From Poecilobothrus nobilitatus (taxonomy: Eukaryota; Arthropoda; Insecta; Diptera; Dolichopodidae), in the NCBI GenBank assembly GCA_947095535.1, contig OX352772.1:143354660-143418659 (forward strand): 64,000 bases of DNA. The letters are read 5' to 3'. The notes below the pieces were generated by a model that was not told the origin of the DNA, did not search any database, and worked only from the letters and a program-made list of their open reading frames with translations. The first letter of the stretch is position 1. Each line of letters starts with the position of its first letter. Shown piece by piece: positions 11,373-21,880 of this stretch. A program made the translations under genes and the position numbers.

Positions 11373-11570
11373 ATTTAACTGAAATAAGATCAAAGCCTGT
11401 AGCTACTGCAGACTTTAATTTACTAATGGCCTGATTGACTTCCTCTAAATTTGTTGGTGTTAATTCATAGGCAGAGTGAATATTATTTAGATAATTATAA
11501 TCTATACTTTCATATTCATTTTTAAATTTCCATTGTAAGATTGACAAAATATTTATTAAAATGTTCAGCC
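11345..11570 (-). pseudogene. LINE reverse transcriptase N-terminal fragment
   Basis: On the minus strand, AEHFNKYFVNL followed (after a frame break) by ELTPTNLEEVNQAISKLKSA, then TGFDLISVKFIK. This is the FNxYF ... I..LK...A.G.D.I pattern at the start of Jockey-type reverse transcriptases. Only about 75 codons survive. It borders the errantivirus LTR at 11571. Confidence 0.6.
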
Positions 11571-12076
11571 AACTTCTACAGAATATTAACTTATAACTAA
11601 ATTTTAAAACTAAAAATTTTTGAGGAATCAAACAGTTTAACAACTACAAAAATAGATTATCGGCAATTTTAAATATTTTAGTTTTTATTAAGAAACATTA
11701 AAATTTAGTCACTTGTAATTTGACTCTTGTTTTAATAAAAGAAAGTATTAGAAAGAAAGAAATTTTTTTTCTAGGTCAATTTTTTTATTATAAGAATTTA
11801 TTAAAAGAAGAAAAACAAAATTAATAACAACAATAACTTTGCTTATCAGTAAAATTATTATTGTTTCCACTTGAAAATTTTAATTTTAGTTATAACGAAA
11901 TTAGGTTTTTTAAAAACAACTAAATTTTAAAGAAAAGAAAATGTTTATAATAAATTAAATTTGAAAGAAATTTAATTAGGGTTATTTTAATATTTTATTT
12001 TATTTAGCATTTCGTTTCATGAGATAAATAATTTCTTAGAGTTTCGTTAATAGGATAAATATTAGCATAGATAACT
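11571..12076 (-). repeat. LTR copy, left (3' LTR of the minus-strand provirus)
   Basis: About 506 bp, closely similar to 34271-34750 (same order, small indels). On the minus strand it begins AGTTATCT and ends GTAGAAGTT. An AGTTA start is typical of errantivirus LTRs, which do not use TG...CA. The end of env appears to read into it from the right. Confidence 0.7.
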
Positions 12077-12548
12077 TTTCCATCCTTAAGAATATTGTTC
12101 TCCTGAACAAGTTTCTTTACTTTACTTGAATCTTGGAATATTGGAAACTGTCTGATTTCTCTTATTTGTAATAATTTTGTACAAAAACATTATTATTATT
12201 AGAAACATGAAAATTATAATAAGTGTAAGATTTATATACGTTATAATTTTATGATTAACTTTTTCATACATAATTTCTTTAATTTTATTATTATTACTTA
12301 TTTGTTTTAAATGCAAAAATTTTAAATCTATTTTATTTGTAACATTTAATAAAGTTAAATTATATATTGGTAATACAAAATTCTGTTCAAATTCTTTTTG
12401 TTTATTAGAAAATTTCATTTAATTTATTTCGATTGAACAATTGAAAAATTTTATTATATATAATTTTTATTTAATGAATATATAATTTTATTACAATCAC
12501 TAACTAATTCAATATTAAAAGCATTTCTAACGTCAATTTCAATTACCC
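12077..12548 (-). pseudogene. errantivirus env, C-terminal part
   Basis: Minus-strand frame with a long hydrophobic helix, INLTLIIIFMFLIIIMFLY, followed by a short basic tail, at 12418-12122. This is the membrane anchor and cytoplasmic tail expected for the baculovirus F-like Env of errantiviruses. Upstream (12548-12455) is NAFNIELVSDCNK, ending at a stop. The N-terminal remainder is across the hAT insertion (from 13741) and, further away, at 21.3-21.9 kb. Frame breaks make it inactive. Confidence 0.6.
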
Positions 12549-13740
12549 TTAGAGTTTCTGGACTCGACTCGACTCGATTCGACTCGAACTCGTCGAGTAT
12601 TTGAGTAGTTACTCGGATTCGGTTCTCGACTCTAATACTCGACGAGTCCCGAGTCCAAATTTTTAAAATTAAACAAAACAAAGTCAATCGATTTATTAAA
12701 TTTCATTGTCGCTTGCGCCTATATTAATATTCATTCTACAAAGTTGGTTTGTACAAATTTCTTTGTACGAATTCGCAGAACAACGGCACTTTTATTTTTC
12801 AACACATTTATTTTTTCAAACAAAAAAATGGCACTTTTATTATTTTAAACGAAAAACTATCAGAACTCACTTTAAAACTCTTTAAAACTCAATATTGAAT
12901 GAAAATAAATACCAAATCTATTTCATACGTGGTAAGAGTGTAGTTGGTGTAGGTCAGTAAAAATAAAATTAATTTCAAAAAATAATTCAATATTATTTTG
13001 TTTTTGTGTTGTGCCAATTAATATAATTGACGAATCTGTTTTATGTATGAAAAAAAGGTAATTAACCAAGACCTAATAATAGTTGAAAATCGAAATGCTA
13101 AAACTTTGACAATGAAGGAAGAGCTTGAAATAATTTTGAAAACGCAGCTGAACCTCAACCTCTACAAGAGTCCGCGATTTATAGCAAACTAAAACAAGAA
13201 TTTTTGCTTTTCAGAAATACTGGAAAACAAACTGGTAATCTTAATGATCTGTGCAGCGCACTTTCGTCTATAAAACCAACTTCAACTTCTAATGAAAGAA
13301 CGTTTTCAATTAGTGGCAACTTCTGCACTAAAATCAGATCAAGACTTGCTGACAAATCTCTCAATTCATTGGTTTTTTTGAAATATTTTTACCTTGAACC
13401 AAAAAATAAAAAAAGTAATTAAAAAAAATTTAATTAAATGATTACCTAAATTAAGTTAATGTTCAAATAGTTATATTATGTATGTAATAATTATATTATG
13501 TAAGCTTATTAAGTTTTGAAAATAAATAAATTAATTAATAAATTTGAGTACATTTTCTTTTTAATTTCTTGGCACAACCATTAAATCACAAATTTCAGTT
13601 GAATTGAAAATCATATAATATTATTTTATCAGATTCTTGTAATATTTTTTGTTAAAGACAATGAACTCGGACTCGACGACTTTTTTAAATTTTGAACTCG
13701 GACTCGCCGAGTCTTAAAAACCCGAGTTTTCAGAAACCCT
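12549..13740 (+). mobile_element. hAT element, internally deleted, with 8-bp target duplication
   Basis: Flanked by AATTACCC (12541-12548) and AATTACGC (13741-13748), an 8-bp target duplication with one mismatch. Terminal inverted repeats are about 10-12 bp: left AGAGTTTCTGG, right (inverted) AGGGTTTCTGA. Both subterminal regions are packed with ACTCG/CGAGT words (12560-12660 and 13660-13735), presumably transposase binding sites. At 1.19 kb, with only the end of a transposase, it is a deletion derivative. It sits inside errantivirus env, so it arrived after the provirus. Confidence 0.85.
13140..13422 (+). pseudogene. hAT transposase C-terminal dimerisation domain
   Basis: Reads SSIKPTSTSNERTFSISGNF, then CTKIRSRLADKSLNSLVFLK: the hATC dimerisation signature (ERxFSxxGxxxxxxRxxLxxxxLxxLxFLK). 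An additional stretch in other frames extends back to about 13040. The RNase H-like catalytic core, BED finger and N-terminus are missing. Normal transposases of the family are 500-700 residues. Confidence 0.85.
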
Positions 13741-14215
13741 AATTACGCTTAAGTCTATATCTTTAGTTTTAGAACAATTATTATTATTATTTCTTAAAGA
13801 TTATAAATACAATTTGAAGCAGGTTTTATTTTATTTTTGTATCTTTCGTTATTAAAATAAGTATGAAGCATTTTGGAAAGTAATTATGTCAGAAATTTCA
13901 ATATCAATTTCTTCAGATTGTGAATTAAGAATTGGAAGAATTTTAAAATAAGGAGCAATTTCTTTACTTATATCTGGGATTTCTAAAATAAATATAATTT
14001 TGTGTTCAAAAATGGCTAAAGAACTTTTGATCGATTTAATTTTGAATACATCAATTTCACAGGCATCTATTTCTTCTGGTGTAAGATCGACTCATAATGT
14101 TATGTTTTGCAAAAATAACGTTCTCTAGAATTTTTTGTAATTCATCGTTTAAAAGCTTCATATAACTTAAAATTTCTAAAAAGTGAATTTCTTTTATTAA
14201 TTTTTTATGTCGGTT
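13741..14215 (-). pseudogene. errantivirus env, middle part
   Basis: Minus-strand sequence with LQKILENVIFAKHNIMS (about 14160-14100), then after a frame break LTPEEIDACEIDVFKIKSI and AIFEHKIIFILEIPDI (about 14085-13960). The pattern L..IL.N..FAK..I followed by L..EEI resembles the ectodomain of insect errantivirus envelope proteins just after the fusion region. It stops at about 14215, where unrelated sequence begins; the preceding part of env is at 21.3-21.9 kb. Described as a broken fossil. Confidence 0.55.
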
Positions 14216-14886
14216 TATTTATTTATTTATTTTTTTAAAGGTACCGTGGCACATAAATGTAACAGATTGCTATAACCCCTGTTTCCAACTTGAAATGTGG
14301 GGTGCTTGTATCTACATAAAATTCTATTTCAAATTCTATTATTTTTTTTTCAAAAAATATTTTTTCTTATTAAAGTACTTTTAAACAGCCGATAACAAAG
14401 AATTGTCTACTTCCAATCCAGAATAATTATCCCAATAAAAAATAATAAAATACATAAACGTTAATAATAAATAAACATTAATAAACACTTAACTCAGCAA
14501 TACTGAAATCAGTAAAAATAATTTTTTTTAACAAACACTTAACTAACATGAACCATTCAATATCAACTCTAATAATTATGATCCTATTTTTATCATTTTA
14601 ATAAAAACTTTGATTTTTTAAAAATAAAAACTTTGATGAAAAATTGATTATCGGTTTGACAACATCGTTTACGAATAATTAAAAATATAATTTTTAATAT
14701 TACGAATAATATAAAATACTTAATTTTTAAATTTAACTTAATCTATTTTATTTTAATTTTAATTTTAATTTAACTAACTTTTTTAATATCACATTTATTT
14801 ATTTTTTTGTTATTTAATTTCACTTTTTTTTTTTTTATATTTATTTAATATTAGTACATATTATATTCAACTTTATTTAATATATA
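14216..14886. other. 670 bp without a recognised gene
   Basis: Begins with TTTATTTATTTATTT and 'aaaggtaccgtggcac', then AT-rich sequence. No coding motif on either strand. Probably part of whatever inserted into env between here and 21.3 kb. Confidence 0.5.
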
Positions 14887-16157
14887 GGGTGTTCAATATT
14901 GAGGTATCATTTTAATTTTAATAAAAAAAGACTTTTTTTTTGAAATATTAAATATATTTTTATTTTAATTTATTACAAATAGGTTCCGGTTAATAATGAA
15001 AAATTATGTCGGCCAAGTGGCCCTCTCTACTACTTCGGCAGGCTTCCAATCTTTTACCAAAATTTTGAATCACGTTGTTCAATAAACTGTTCTCAATGGT
15101 TGAAATCTGCTCGATAATGTTGTTTTTAAGCTCTTGATTTGTTGTGGGATTATTGCTGTACACTTTCGATTTCACAAAACCCCACAAAAAAAATCCAACG
15201 GTGTCAAATCGCACCATCTTGGTGGCCACATCACTCCTCCTCTACGAGAAATAATGCGATCTTCGAACTTTTCCTTCAAAAGATCCATTGTTTCTCTTGC
15301 TGTGTGGCAAGCGGCACCGTCCTGTTGAAACCACATATTCTCTACGTCCAAATCATCAATTTCCCGCCACAAAAAGCTTCGGATCATCTACCTGTAGCGA
15401 TTTCCATTGACCGTAATCGCATTTCCATTTGCGTTTTCAAAAAAATATGGTCCGATGATTCCTCCTGACCACAAACCACACCAAACCGTAACTTTTTGTG
15501 GATGTACTGGTTGCTCGAAGATAACCCTTGGATTCTCTTCATCCCAAATGCGGCAATTCTGTTTATTGACGTAGCCATTGAGCTAGAAATGAGCTTCGTA
15601 GGTGAAGATTATTTTGTTAAAAAATTCTCATTTTCTTCTTGTTTTTCGATTACCCAAGAAACGAATTGCCGACGTAATGCATGGTCAGTTGGTTTAATTC
15701 TTGCGTCAGCTGGATCTTATAAGCCTTTAAATGGAGATCATGATGCAAAATGTTGAATAATGTGGATGGTTTGATGTTTAATTGCTGCGAACGATGACGA
15801 ATGGAAGTTTTTGGATCTTCTTCAACACTTCTGCTCACAGCTGCTACACTCTCGGTTGAACGGCCACTACGTTGATAAATGTTGCCTCTGTTATCAAGAA
15901 CAGATCCAGTTTCTAGAAATTTATCAACCATCAGCTTGATGGCACGATTTGTTGGAGCATTTTCTCTACCAAATTTTGTTCGAAATTTCCTAATTACATC
16001 TTACAAACTTTTACCATTTTCAAAAAATGTTGTAATAACAAAAACACGTTGTTGCTTCGTGTAACGTTCCATATTAACTAACCGAAATGTATTTAGAATA
16101 TACAGGTAGAAAAAAAATGGCGGCAAAATCAAAATGATACCTCAATTTTGAACACCC
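14887..16157 (-). mobile_element. DD41D Tc1/mariner element, copy 1
   Basis: Bounded by TA and TIRs GGGTGTTCAATATTGAGGTA (left) and the inverse of GGGTGTTCAAAATTGAGGTA (right), about 30 bp similar; 1271 bp long. It encodes one transposase on the minus strand. A closely similar copy lies at 53299-54606 on the plus strand. Confidence 0.9.
14990..16072 (-). pseudogene. DD41D mariner transposase, broken
   Basis: Begins MERYTKQQ at 16072 and ends IIFHY-stop at 14990. N-terminal helix-turn-helix region, then RSGRSTESVAAVSRSVEED, RHRSQQLNIKPSTLFNI, a diverged first catalytic block with Tyr in place of Asp (IIFTYEAHF where copy 2 reads IIFTDEAHF), WFQQDGAACHTAR with the second Asp (about 15325), and WCDLTPLDFF with the third. 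There are 41 residues between the second and third Asp, which defines the DD41D group. Frameshifts occur near 15670, 15540 and 15190, and stops near 16000 and 15390. Confidence 0.88.
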
Positions 16158-16910
16158 TATAGTATATTCAAAATTGACTAATTTATTTTATTTCTTTTAA
16201 ATTTTTCTAATTCAACGCGCGCGGTTGCTTTGTTTACAATTAATTAATTTTAATTTCTTTTTTTTTTGTTCTTTTTTTTCTAACATCTCCTAGTTGTAAA
16301 CAAAGCAAAAACAATATCCTTCTCACTCCACCCTGTTGATAGATGTCAGTGTTCCAATTCTTTTCTTCTCAATAATCAATACTACCATAACTTAAACTGT
16401 AATTTTAATTTGTAATTTCTGGTGGTATTTACTTATTCTAATTTACTTTTACATTATCATAAAAGATCTTCAGAAGAGTTAAATATTATTGTAAATTTTG
16501 CTATTATTTATAATAGTGTGGGTAAATATCAACTTAATTAATCAATAACTTTTATTTGCTATAACGTGCTCTTTTTTCTTTTTTTGTATTGCACGTAAGG
16601 TTTGCTTTGGGTGTGTTTTTGGTTGTAACTGCGTTCAATAAGGTCACTTCACAGTGTATGCTAAAAACTGTTGAACGTTTTATAAATCATTTGCACATTC
16701 AAGGCAAACATTTAATGTAATTTAATTCACAAACAAGTGTTGTCAAGCTCGCGGTATTTATATCGTACATATATAATTTTTTATAATTTTTGTTGTTTCT
16801 TTATCAATTTAAATTTTAATTTGATATTTCACTTTTTTATCCAATTATAAGTTTTAATTTGTTGATTTTTACTTATTTACTTACTATTGATTTTTACTTA
16901 TTATTGATTT
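16158..16910. other. 750 bp between mariner and LINE; possible LINE 5' region
   Basis: No coding motif. The stretch 16560-16740 is slightly less AT-rich ('cacgtaaggtttgctttggg'). It may be the 5' untranslated part of the LINE whose coding sequence opens near 16911; the 5' end of that LINE cannot be fixed by eye. Confidence 0.4.
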
Positions 16911-19796
16911 TTAAAATTATACAAAATTACCAATTTTAATGTAGATTTCTGCAATATACGCGGTTTACAGACGCATTTCAATGCCGTCACTTGCCATTTA
17001 AATTCTAGCAAACCAGCAATTCTTGCCCTATGTGAAACTCAAGTTAACGGCCAGAATGATAATTTTAATATTACTGGCTACACATTCGTTTCACATTTCG
17101 GTTCTAAAAGAGGTATCGCCATCTATATTAAAAATGACACAGCTTTCAACACTCTTAATAAATTCAAATGTTCTAGCCCAACTTTCTACTATGTTTGGGT
17201 AAAAATCCTTGTCAGAAACCACGTCATACATTTCTGTTTCTTATACAGATCACCCAACTCAAGTGAAGAGGAAACTGTTGTGGAAATTGAAAATCTCTCA
17301 AACCAGATCAATGAAATTTTGGATTCATATCCAGGAACTGAAATTGTTCTGGCGGGTGATTTCAATATTCATAATAGAGACTGGCTTCACTTTTCTAGTA
17401 ACACTTCTCTGAGTCAAAACTCAATTGTGAAACAAGTTGAACTATTCTCATCTCTTTTCCATCTTTCTCAACTTGTCCAAAATCCCACTAGGATCCCGGA
17501 TCGTGCTGATCAAGAAAGAACACACCCTGGAAAATATGTGGTTTCAGTTGGTTGCCCCCTGGGTGGCTCCGACCATTGTTTGGTTAAAACAAGTTTCCGG
17601 GTAGGCCCAATTACCAATCAAAGGACTCCTCCCAGGAAATTAGTATGGCGATACAGCCATGCGAACGGGAAGGGTCTTAACAGTTTTTTCAGATCCTTTG
17701 ATTGGTCATTGTGCTTCCGCGATAGGAATGTCGACTTTGCTGCAAATGCGATTTGTGAAACAATTTTACTTGGAATGAGGTTATTTATTCCTCACTTCAT
17801 GAGAACTATTAAACGGAATTCCAAATCTTGGTTCAATCGCATTTGCAGTGAAGCCATTTTTAAAAAGGAGGAGGCTTTTAAACTGTATCAAAGCAATAGG
17901 TCGGAGGCTCTCAGAGCACACTATATAGTGGTTCAAAACAGGTGCAAGAGAGTTATCAACAAGCAAAAATTCTTATTCAACCAAAAGTTGAAACGCAATC
18001 TTATCCACATGCCTAAGAATAGCAAATCCTTTTGGTCATTTGCAAAAAGTTTGAAAGAGGACGCTAGCGGGTCTTCGTTTCTTCCGCCTGTTGATATTAA
18101 TAACATGATTGTGTCAGATTCCAAAGAGAAAGCGAATTTGTTTGGCAGTTCTCTTTCAACTCGACACTGTCTCAGTCAATTTTAAAGCCACCAACTGTTC
18201 CCAAAGTTGACTGCTCCTTCGGTAAAATATACTTTAGGACAAGTGCAGTGATGAAAATCTTGAAAAATCTTGATGCAAAAAAATCAGCCGGTCCAGATGG
18301 TATCACTACCATGGTTCTTAAAAATACCTATTCAAGTATTTCAAAACCTCTACGCAACCTTTTTTCTTTCCTTTACTTCGGGTATTTACCCTACCCAATG
18401 GAAGGTTGCGCATGTTTTCCCAATTCCAAAAAAAGATAATAAAAGAGTTGCCTCTAACTACCGTCCTATTGCTATAACCTCGGTTCTTTCCAAAGTAATG
18501 GAAAACATAGTAAACCAGAAGCTTTTGAAATATCTGGATCGAGAGGTTTGCTACATGATCGACAATACGGGTTCAGAACCCGTCGTTCAACCGGTGATGA
18601 TCTGATGACTTACCTTTGCGAAAAGTTGAATATTAGTCTTCACCATTCTGGTGAATCTGATGTAGTGGCTCTGGATATTTCTAAAGCGTTCGACCGAGTC
18701 TGGCATGATGCTTTATTAGCAAAATGCAAAGCGTTAGGACTAGGTAGAGTCTTTCTAAAATGGATTGGAGATTTCCTTTCGAATCGCATGATTCGGGTAC
18801 TTGTCGATGGTTATTCATCTGACAATTTTATAATTAATGCTGGTGTCCCTCAGGGATCGGTTTTGTCTCCCACTCTCTTCTTAATATTTATCAATGACCT
18901 ACTTTCAATTACCTCCAATCCAATCCCTAGTTTCGCAGATGACAGCACCATTGTAGCTTAATATTAATCACCAAATTAATGGAACAGCAAGAAACTTCAC
19001 TATCCGTGAGCTAAATAATGATTTAGCGAAAATCCAAATATGGGGTGAAATCAACAGAATACCAAAAAAACGCAATGCTGTTTAATCTCGCGTAAAGTAG
19101 CTACTACTACACCCAACCTGACTTTTCAGAGTGAAGCTTTGCAGCACCCAACAGATTTAAACATTCTGGACATCGAGTTAAATCAGAAATTGACCTGGTC
19201 AAATCATATTTTTGGTATAGCTAAAGATGCTGCTAAATGTCTAGGTTTCTTGTACCGCTGTAAAGCTTACTTTTCTCCTTCCGATCTTCTCAACATCTAT
19301 AAAATGTACATTAGGCCGAAAATGGAGTATAACGCCCATATTTTGGGCTGGAGCACCCCAAACAGTGCTGGGTTATCTCGACAAAGTGCAAAACAGAGCT
19401 ATTCGCCTTATTGGCGACCCCAGTGTTACCTCAACGCTCTCTCCACTTTGTCATCGTCGTACTGCTGGGTCATTGACACTCTTTTATAGATACCTTGTAG
19501 GGGTGAACACCTGTTCTAAAGAAATAAAACAATTGATGCCTCCACTCAAAGTTTTCCAATATGAAACGAGGAGTGCAACAGATGCCCACCCATACACTGT
19601 CGAACTGGCAAGATGGCGCAATACAGCATTCGGAAATTCGTTTGTCATGCGCAGGTCGCGTTTATGGAACCTTATGCCCGCACATGTGTTCCCAAAAGTT
19701 GGTAATTCATTTGTGTACGATATATCGAAATTCAAGAAGAACACTAACATATTTCTTCAAAATAACTATCCCAGTTTTTCCCTTCATCCTCCATAA
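16911..19796 (+). pseudogene. LINE endonuclease/reverse transcriptase polyprotein
   Basis: Endonuclease domain: VDFCNIRGLQTHFNAV, PAILALCETQVNG, GSKRGIAIYIKNDTAF, VLAGDFNIHNRDW (about 17350) and LGGSDHCLVK (about 17565). The frame is open to 18185, then shifts. Reverse transcriptase: KSAGPDGITTMVLKN (about 18285), SNYRPIAITSVLSKVMENIV, RQYGFRTRRSTGDDLM, motif A VALDISKAFDRVWH (about 18665), NAGVPQGSVLSPTLF (about 18835), and SFADDSTIVA (motif C FADD, about 18930-18957), followed by a stop. The C-terminal region ends in VQNRAIRLIGDPSVTSTL and SRLWNLMPAHVFPK. Frameshifts near 18185, 18380, 18560, 18960 and 19365 make it inactive, but most motifs are clean, so decay is moderate. Confidence 0.85.
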
Positions 19797-20020
19797 TCCC
19801 AATTTTCCTATATTCAAACACCCAAGTAATCCTTCCCCCAGCCTTTTCCCCAAAACCAAGCTGTACATTATATTATTATGTATTAAACGACCAATCCTAT
19901 AGTTTGGTTTTGAAGGGGTGGTTTTGGTTGGTTAGAGTCCAACACTACTCAGAGGAGTCTCGTGCAGTTTCTTTGAGTGACTTTTGATGTTTTCCACCGT
20001 CCCTCGTAAAAAAAAAAAAA
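16911..20020 (+). mobile_element. Jockey/CR1-group LINE, nearly full coding length
   Basis: One protein with apurinic-type endonuclease, reverse transcriptase and a C-terminal region, followed by about 220 bp of 3' UTR ending in a 13-A tail at about 20008-20020. No RNase H is visible. Its last about 640 bp (from 19385) belong to the tandem duplication and recur at 24827-25462. Confidence 0.8.
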
Positions 20021-21320
20021 TTCATTTTATATTTACTAAAATTTAAATTACTTCTACTATTACTATTGTGACTACTTGCCACCAAGTTTCGTTGCAATCG
20101 TCAAATTTACAAAATATACAATTTTTACAATTTTTCACTATAATCAATGCTTACATTGATTAGAGTACAAACTGTCAAATTTACAAAATTATTAATATTA
20201 GGGAAAAAAGTAAGAATTTACTGTTTTTGTATGCACAAGCCAATTGTTTTTTCATGCATCTATTTACTTCTGTTGATGTTGGGTTGTTTGTTTTTTCGTT
20301 CACTAGAGGTGTTATTTTATATATTGTCGATGCTGCCTTTGCTTGCTTTTTTGTTAATGTTTTGTGTATTTTGTTTAATTTATTTTATTTTATTTTAATT
20401 CTGTTTTATTTTGTTTTTATTTTTGTACTTTTTTTTGCATATTGTTATTTTTCTTTCTATTTCTGTTTTTATTTTTAATTTGTGTATTTCATTTAGGTTT
20501 TTATTTTTTAATATGTGTATTTTATTTTATATATTTTATTATGCATGTTTTTCTTTTTTTCGCTAGAGTTCTCTTTTATTTTTATTGTTTCTTTTTACGC
20601 TAGCGTACTTTTGTACTTGTTGTTTTTTGCTTCCATTTTCTTTTTATAACGTTGTGATGGAGGCCACGTATATTTTTAATTTGGACTTCGTTTTTTATAA
20701 AAACGCTGGATTGGGTGAGTGTATTTCTTTTTAAATTTTTGTTGATGGATTTTTTTTTTTTTAGGAACGGTAACGCTGATTTGTCAGCAGGTGGACAGTG
20801 GGAAATACTGATTCTACATTAATTTATAATTTTTGGGCGTCTCGCTTCTGTTTTGTGAAGTTCTTGTTTTTCGGTTTTTTTTTCAAATCTTTTTGGAGGG
20901 TTTTTCTTTTTCTCTTTTTAGGTATTTTGCTGGGGAGGTCCTTATTTGCGGATGGTGGTGTATCGGATACCCTGCCCTTGGATTATGGCAGATGTTGTGA
21001 CCCTGTAACCATGTGGGGTTGTTCCCTATATGCTGCAGCTGTATTGGGATTTTTTTTTTCTGAATTTAATCAAGATGTTTTTAAGTTAATTTGGCTTGCA
21101 CGAGCGGGCTTTGTTTGATTAGTTCATTTACTTCCCCTGGATTATTCTGTGTCTGCGTAAAGATTCTTTTTGCGCAGCTCAGATAAGTGTATATATAAAT
21201 AAATTGGAAACCCCGAAGAAGGCCTGGTGGTTCCAGTTGAGTCTCCGGACGAGTCTGTTTGTTTTTTTCTTTTGCGTCATTGGTGGTTCCTATTGTCGGT
21301 TGAAACACTATTTAATATAG
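20021..21320 (+). other. unidentified T-rich segment (copy in unit 2 at 25463-26760)
   Basis: About 1.3 kb between the LINE tail and env, present in both duplication units. The first half is extremely T-rich; hydrophobic open frames there are compositional. A GGGTGAGTG ... T12-AG-GAACGG arrangement at about 20714-20764 looks like a 49-base intron. A GC-richer patch (20930-21060) is followed by TATATAAATAAATTGG near 21190 and 'ggtggttccagttgagtctc'. It could be a 5' region of another retroelement or an LTR; no family was recognised. Confidence 0.5.
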
Positions 21321-21329
21321 TATTTAAAG

Positions 21330-21880
21330 TCTAGTTATTTTTATTTATATTTTTTGTAAGATATTTGTATTTTCTTGTACGTCGGTATTGATTTTAATTT
21401 GATTATTAGTATTTGTAATTAAATTATGATTGTTTTGTTGAAAATATTTCAAATGATTTTAAATTTCACTTTTGTCATCTGCATCCATTGTTCCAAATAT
21501 CGATTTTTAAATTGAGTCACCTCCATTGAATCTCTCTCTTATGTCTTATTTGTACTAGGGTTTTCAATGCATGTTTTATTTTGTTTATTTTATTGTTTAA
21601 AGTTTTAAAGTTAATTTCGTCATCGGGTAAGTTAAAGATTGAAGTTGCATGCTTTTCTATCATTTTAATTGTATTTTGAAAATCTTCTAAATTAATTATA
21701 TGAATTGTTTTATTATATGATTCTATTATTTCTTCGTTATTTTTTTAATTATAATACAGAATACCTTGCCCCGGTTTCCAGTTTTTCAACATTAGTTACA
21801 GCATTGAATGGTTTTATTAATGTCAAGGTTATTATTATTATGATTAGTTTAATTAGCTGCAAATTTTTTAAAATACGTAT
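21330..21880 (-). pseudogene. errantivirus env, N-terminal part, unit 1
   Basis: Minus-strand blocks: HIINLEDFQNTIKMIEKHA (about 21700-21640), a tract ending in the basic RHKR furin-type site (about 21549-21535), then, after frame breaks, FGTMDADDKSEI (about 21500-21460), the region after the fusion segment. This matches the order of insect errantivirus Env: surface part, RxKR, fusion peptide. It ends at about 21330. The next part of env is 7 kb away at 14215, which marks the total size of later insertions at this point. Confidence 0.55.

Noticed and set aside
11571..12076. Treating the two LTR-like copies as members of repeat C or foldback-ended families
   Set aside because: They lack CAAG, hairpin ends and GGAC runs. 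They start AGTTA, and env runs into one of them, as expected for errantivirus LTRs.
20147..20478. Two 83-codon hydrophobic frames resembling membrane proteins
   Set aside because: Compositional artefact of T-rich sequence (Phe/Leu/Tyr codons). They overlap each other and have no motif.
21081..21308. 75-codon minus-strand frame, repeated at 26522-26749
   Set aside because: Identical in both duplication units simply because of the duplication. No motif; it overlaps a TATA-like and GC-rich regulatory-looking stretch.
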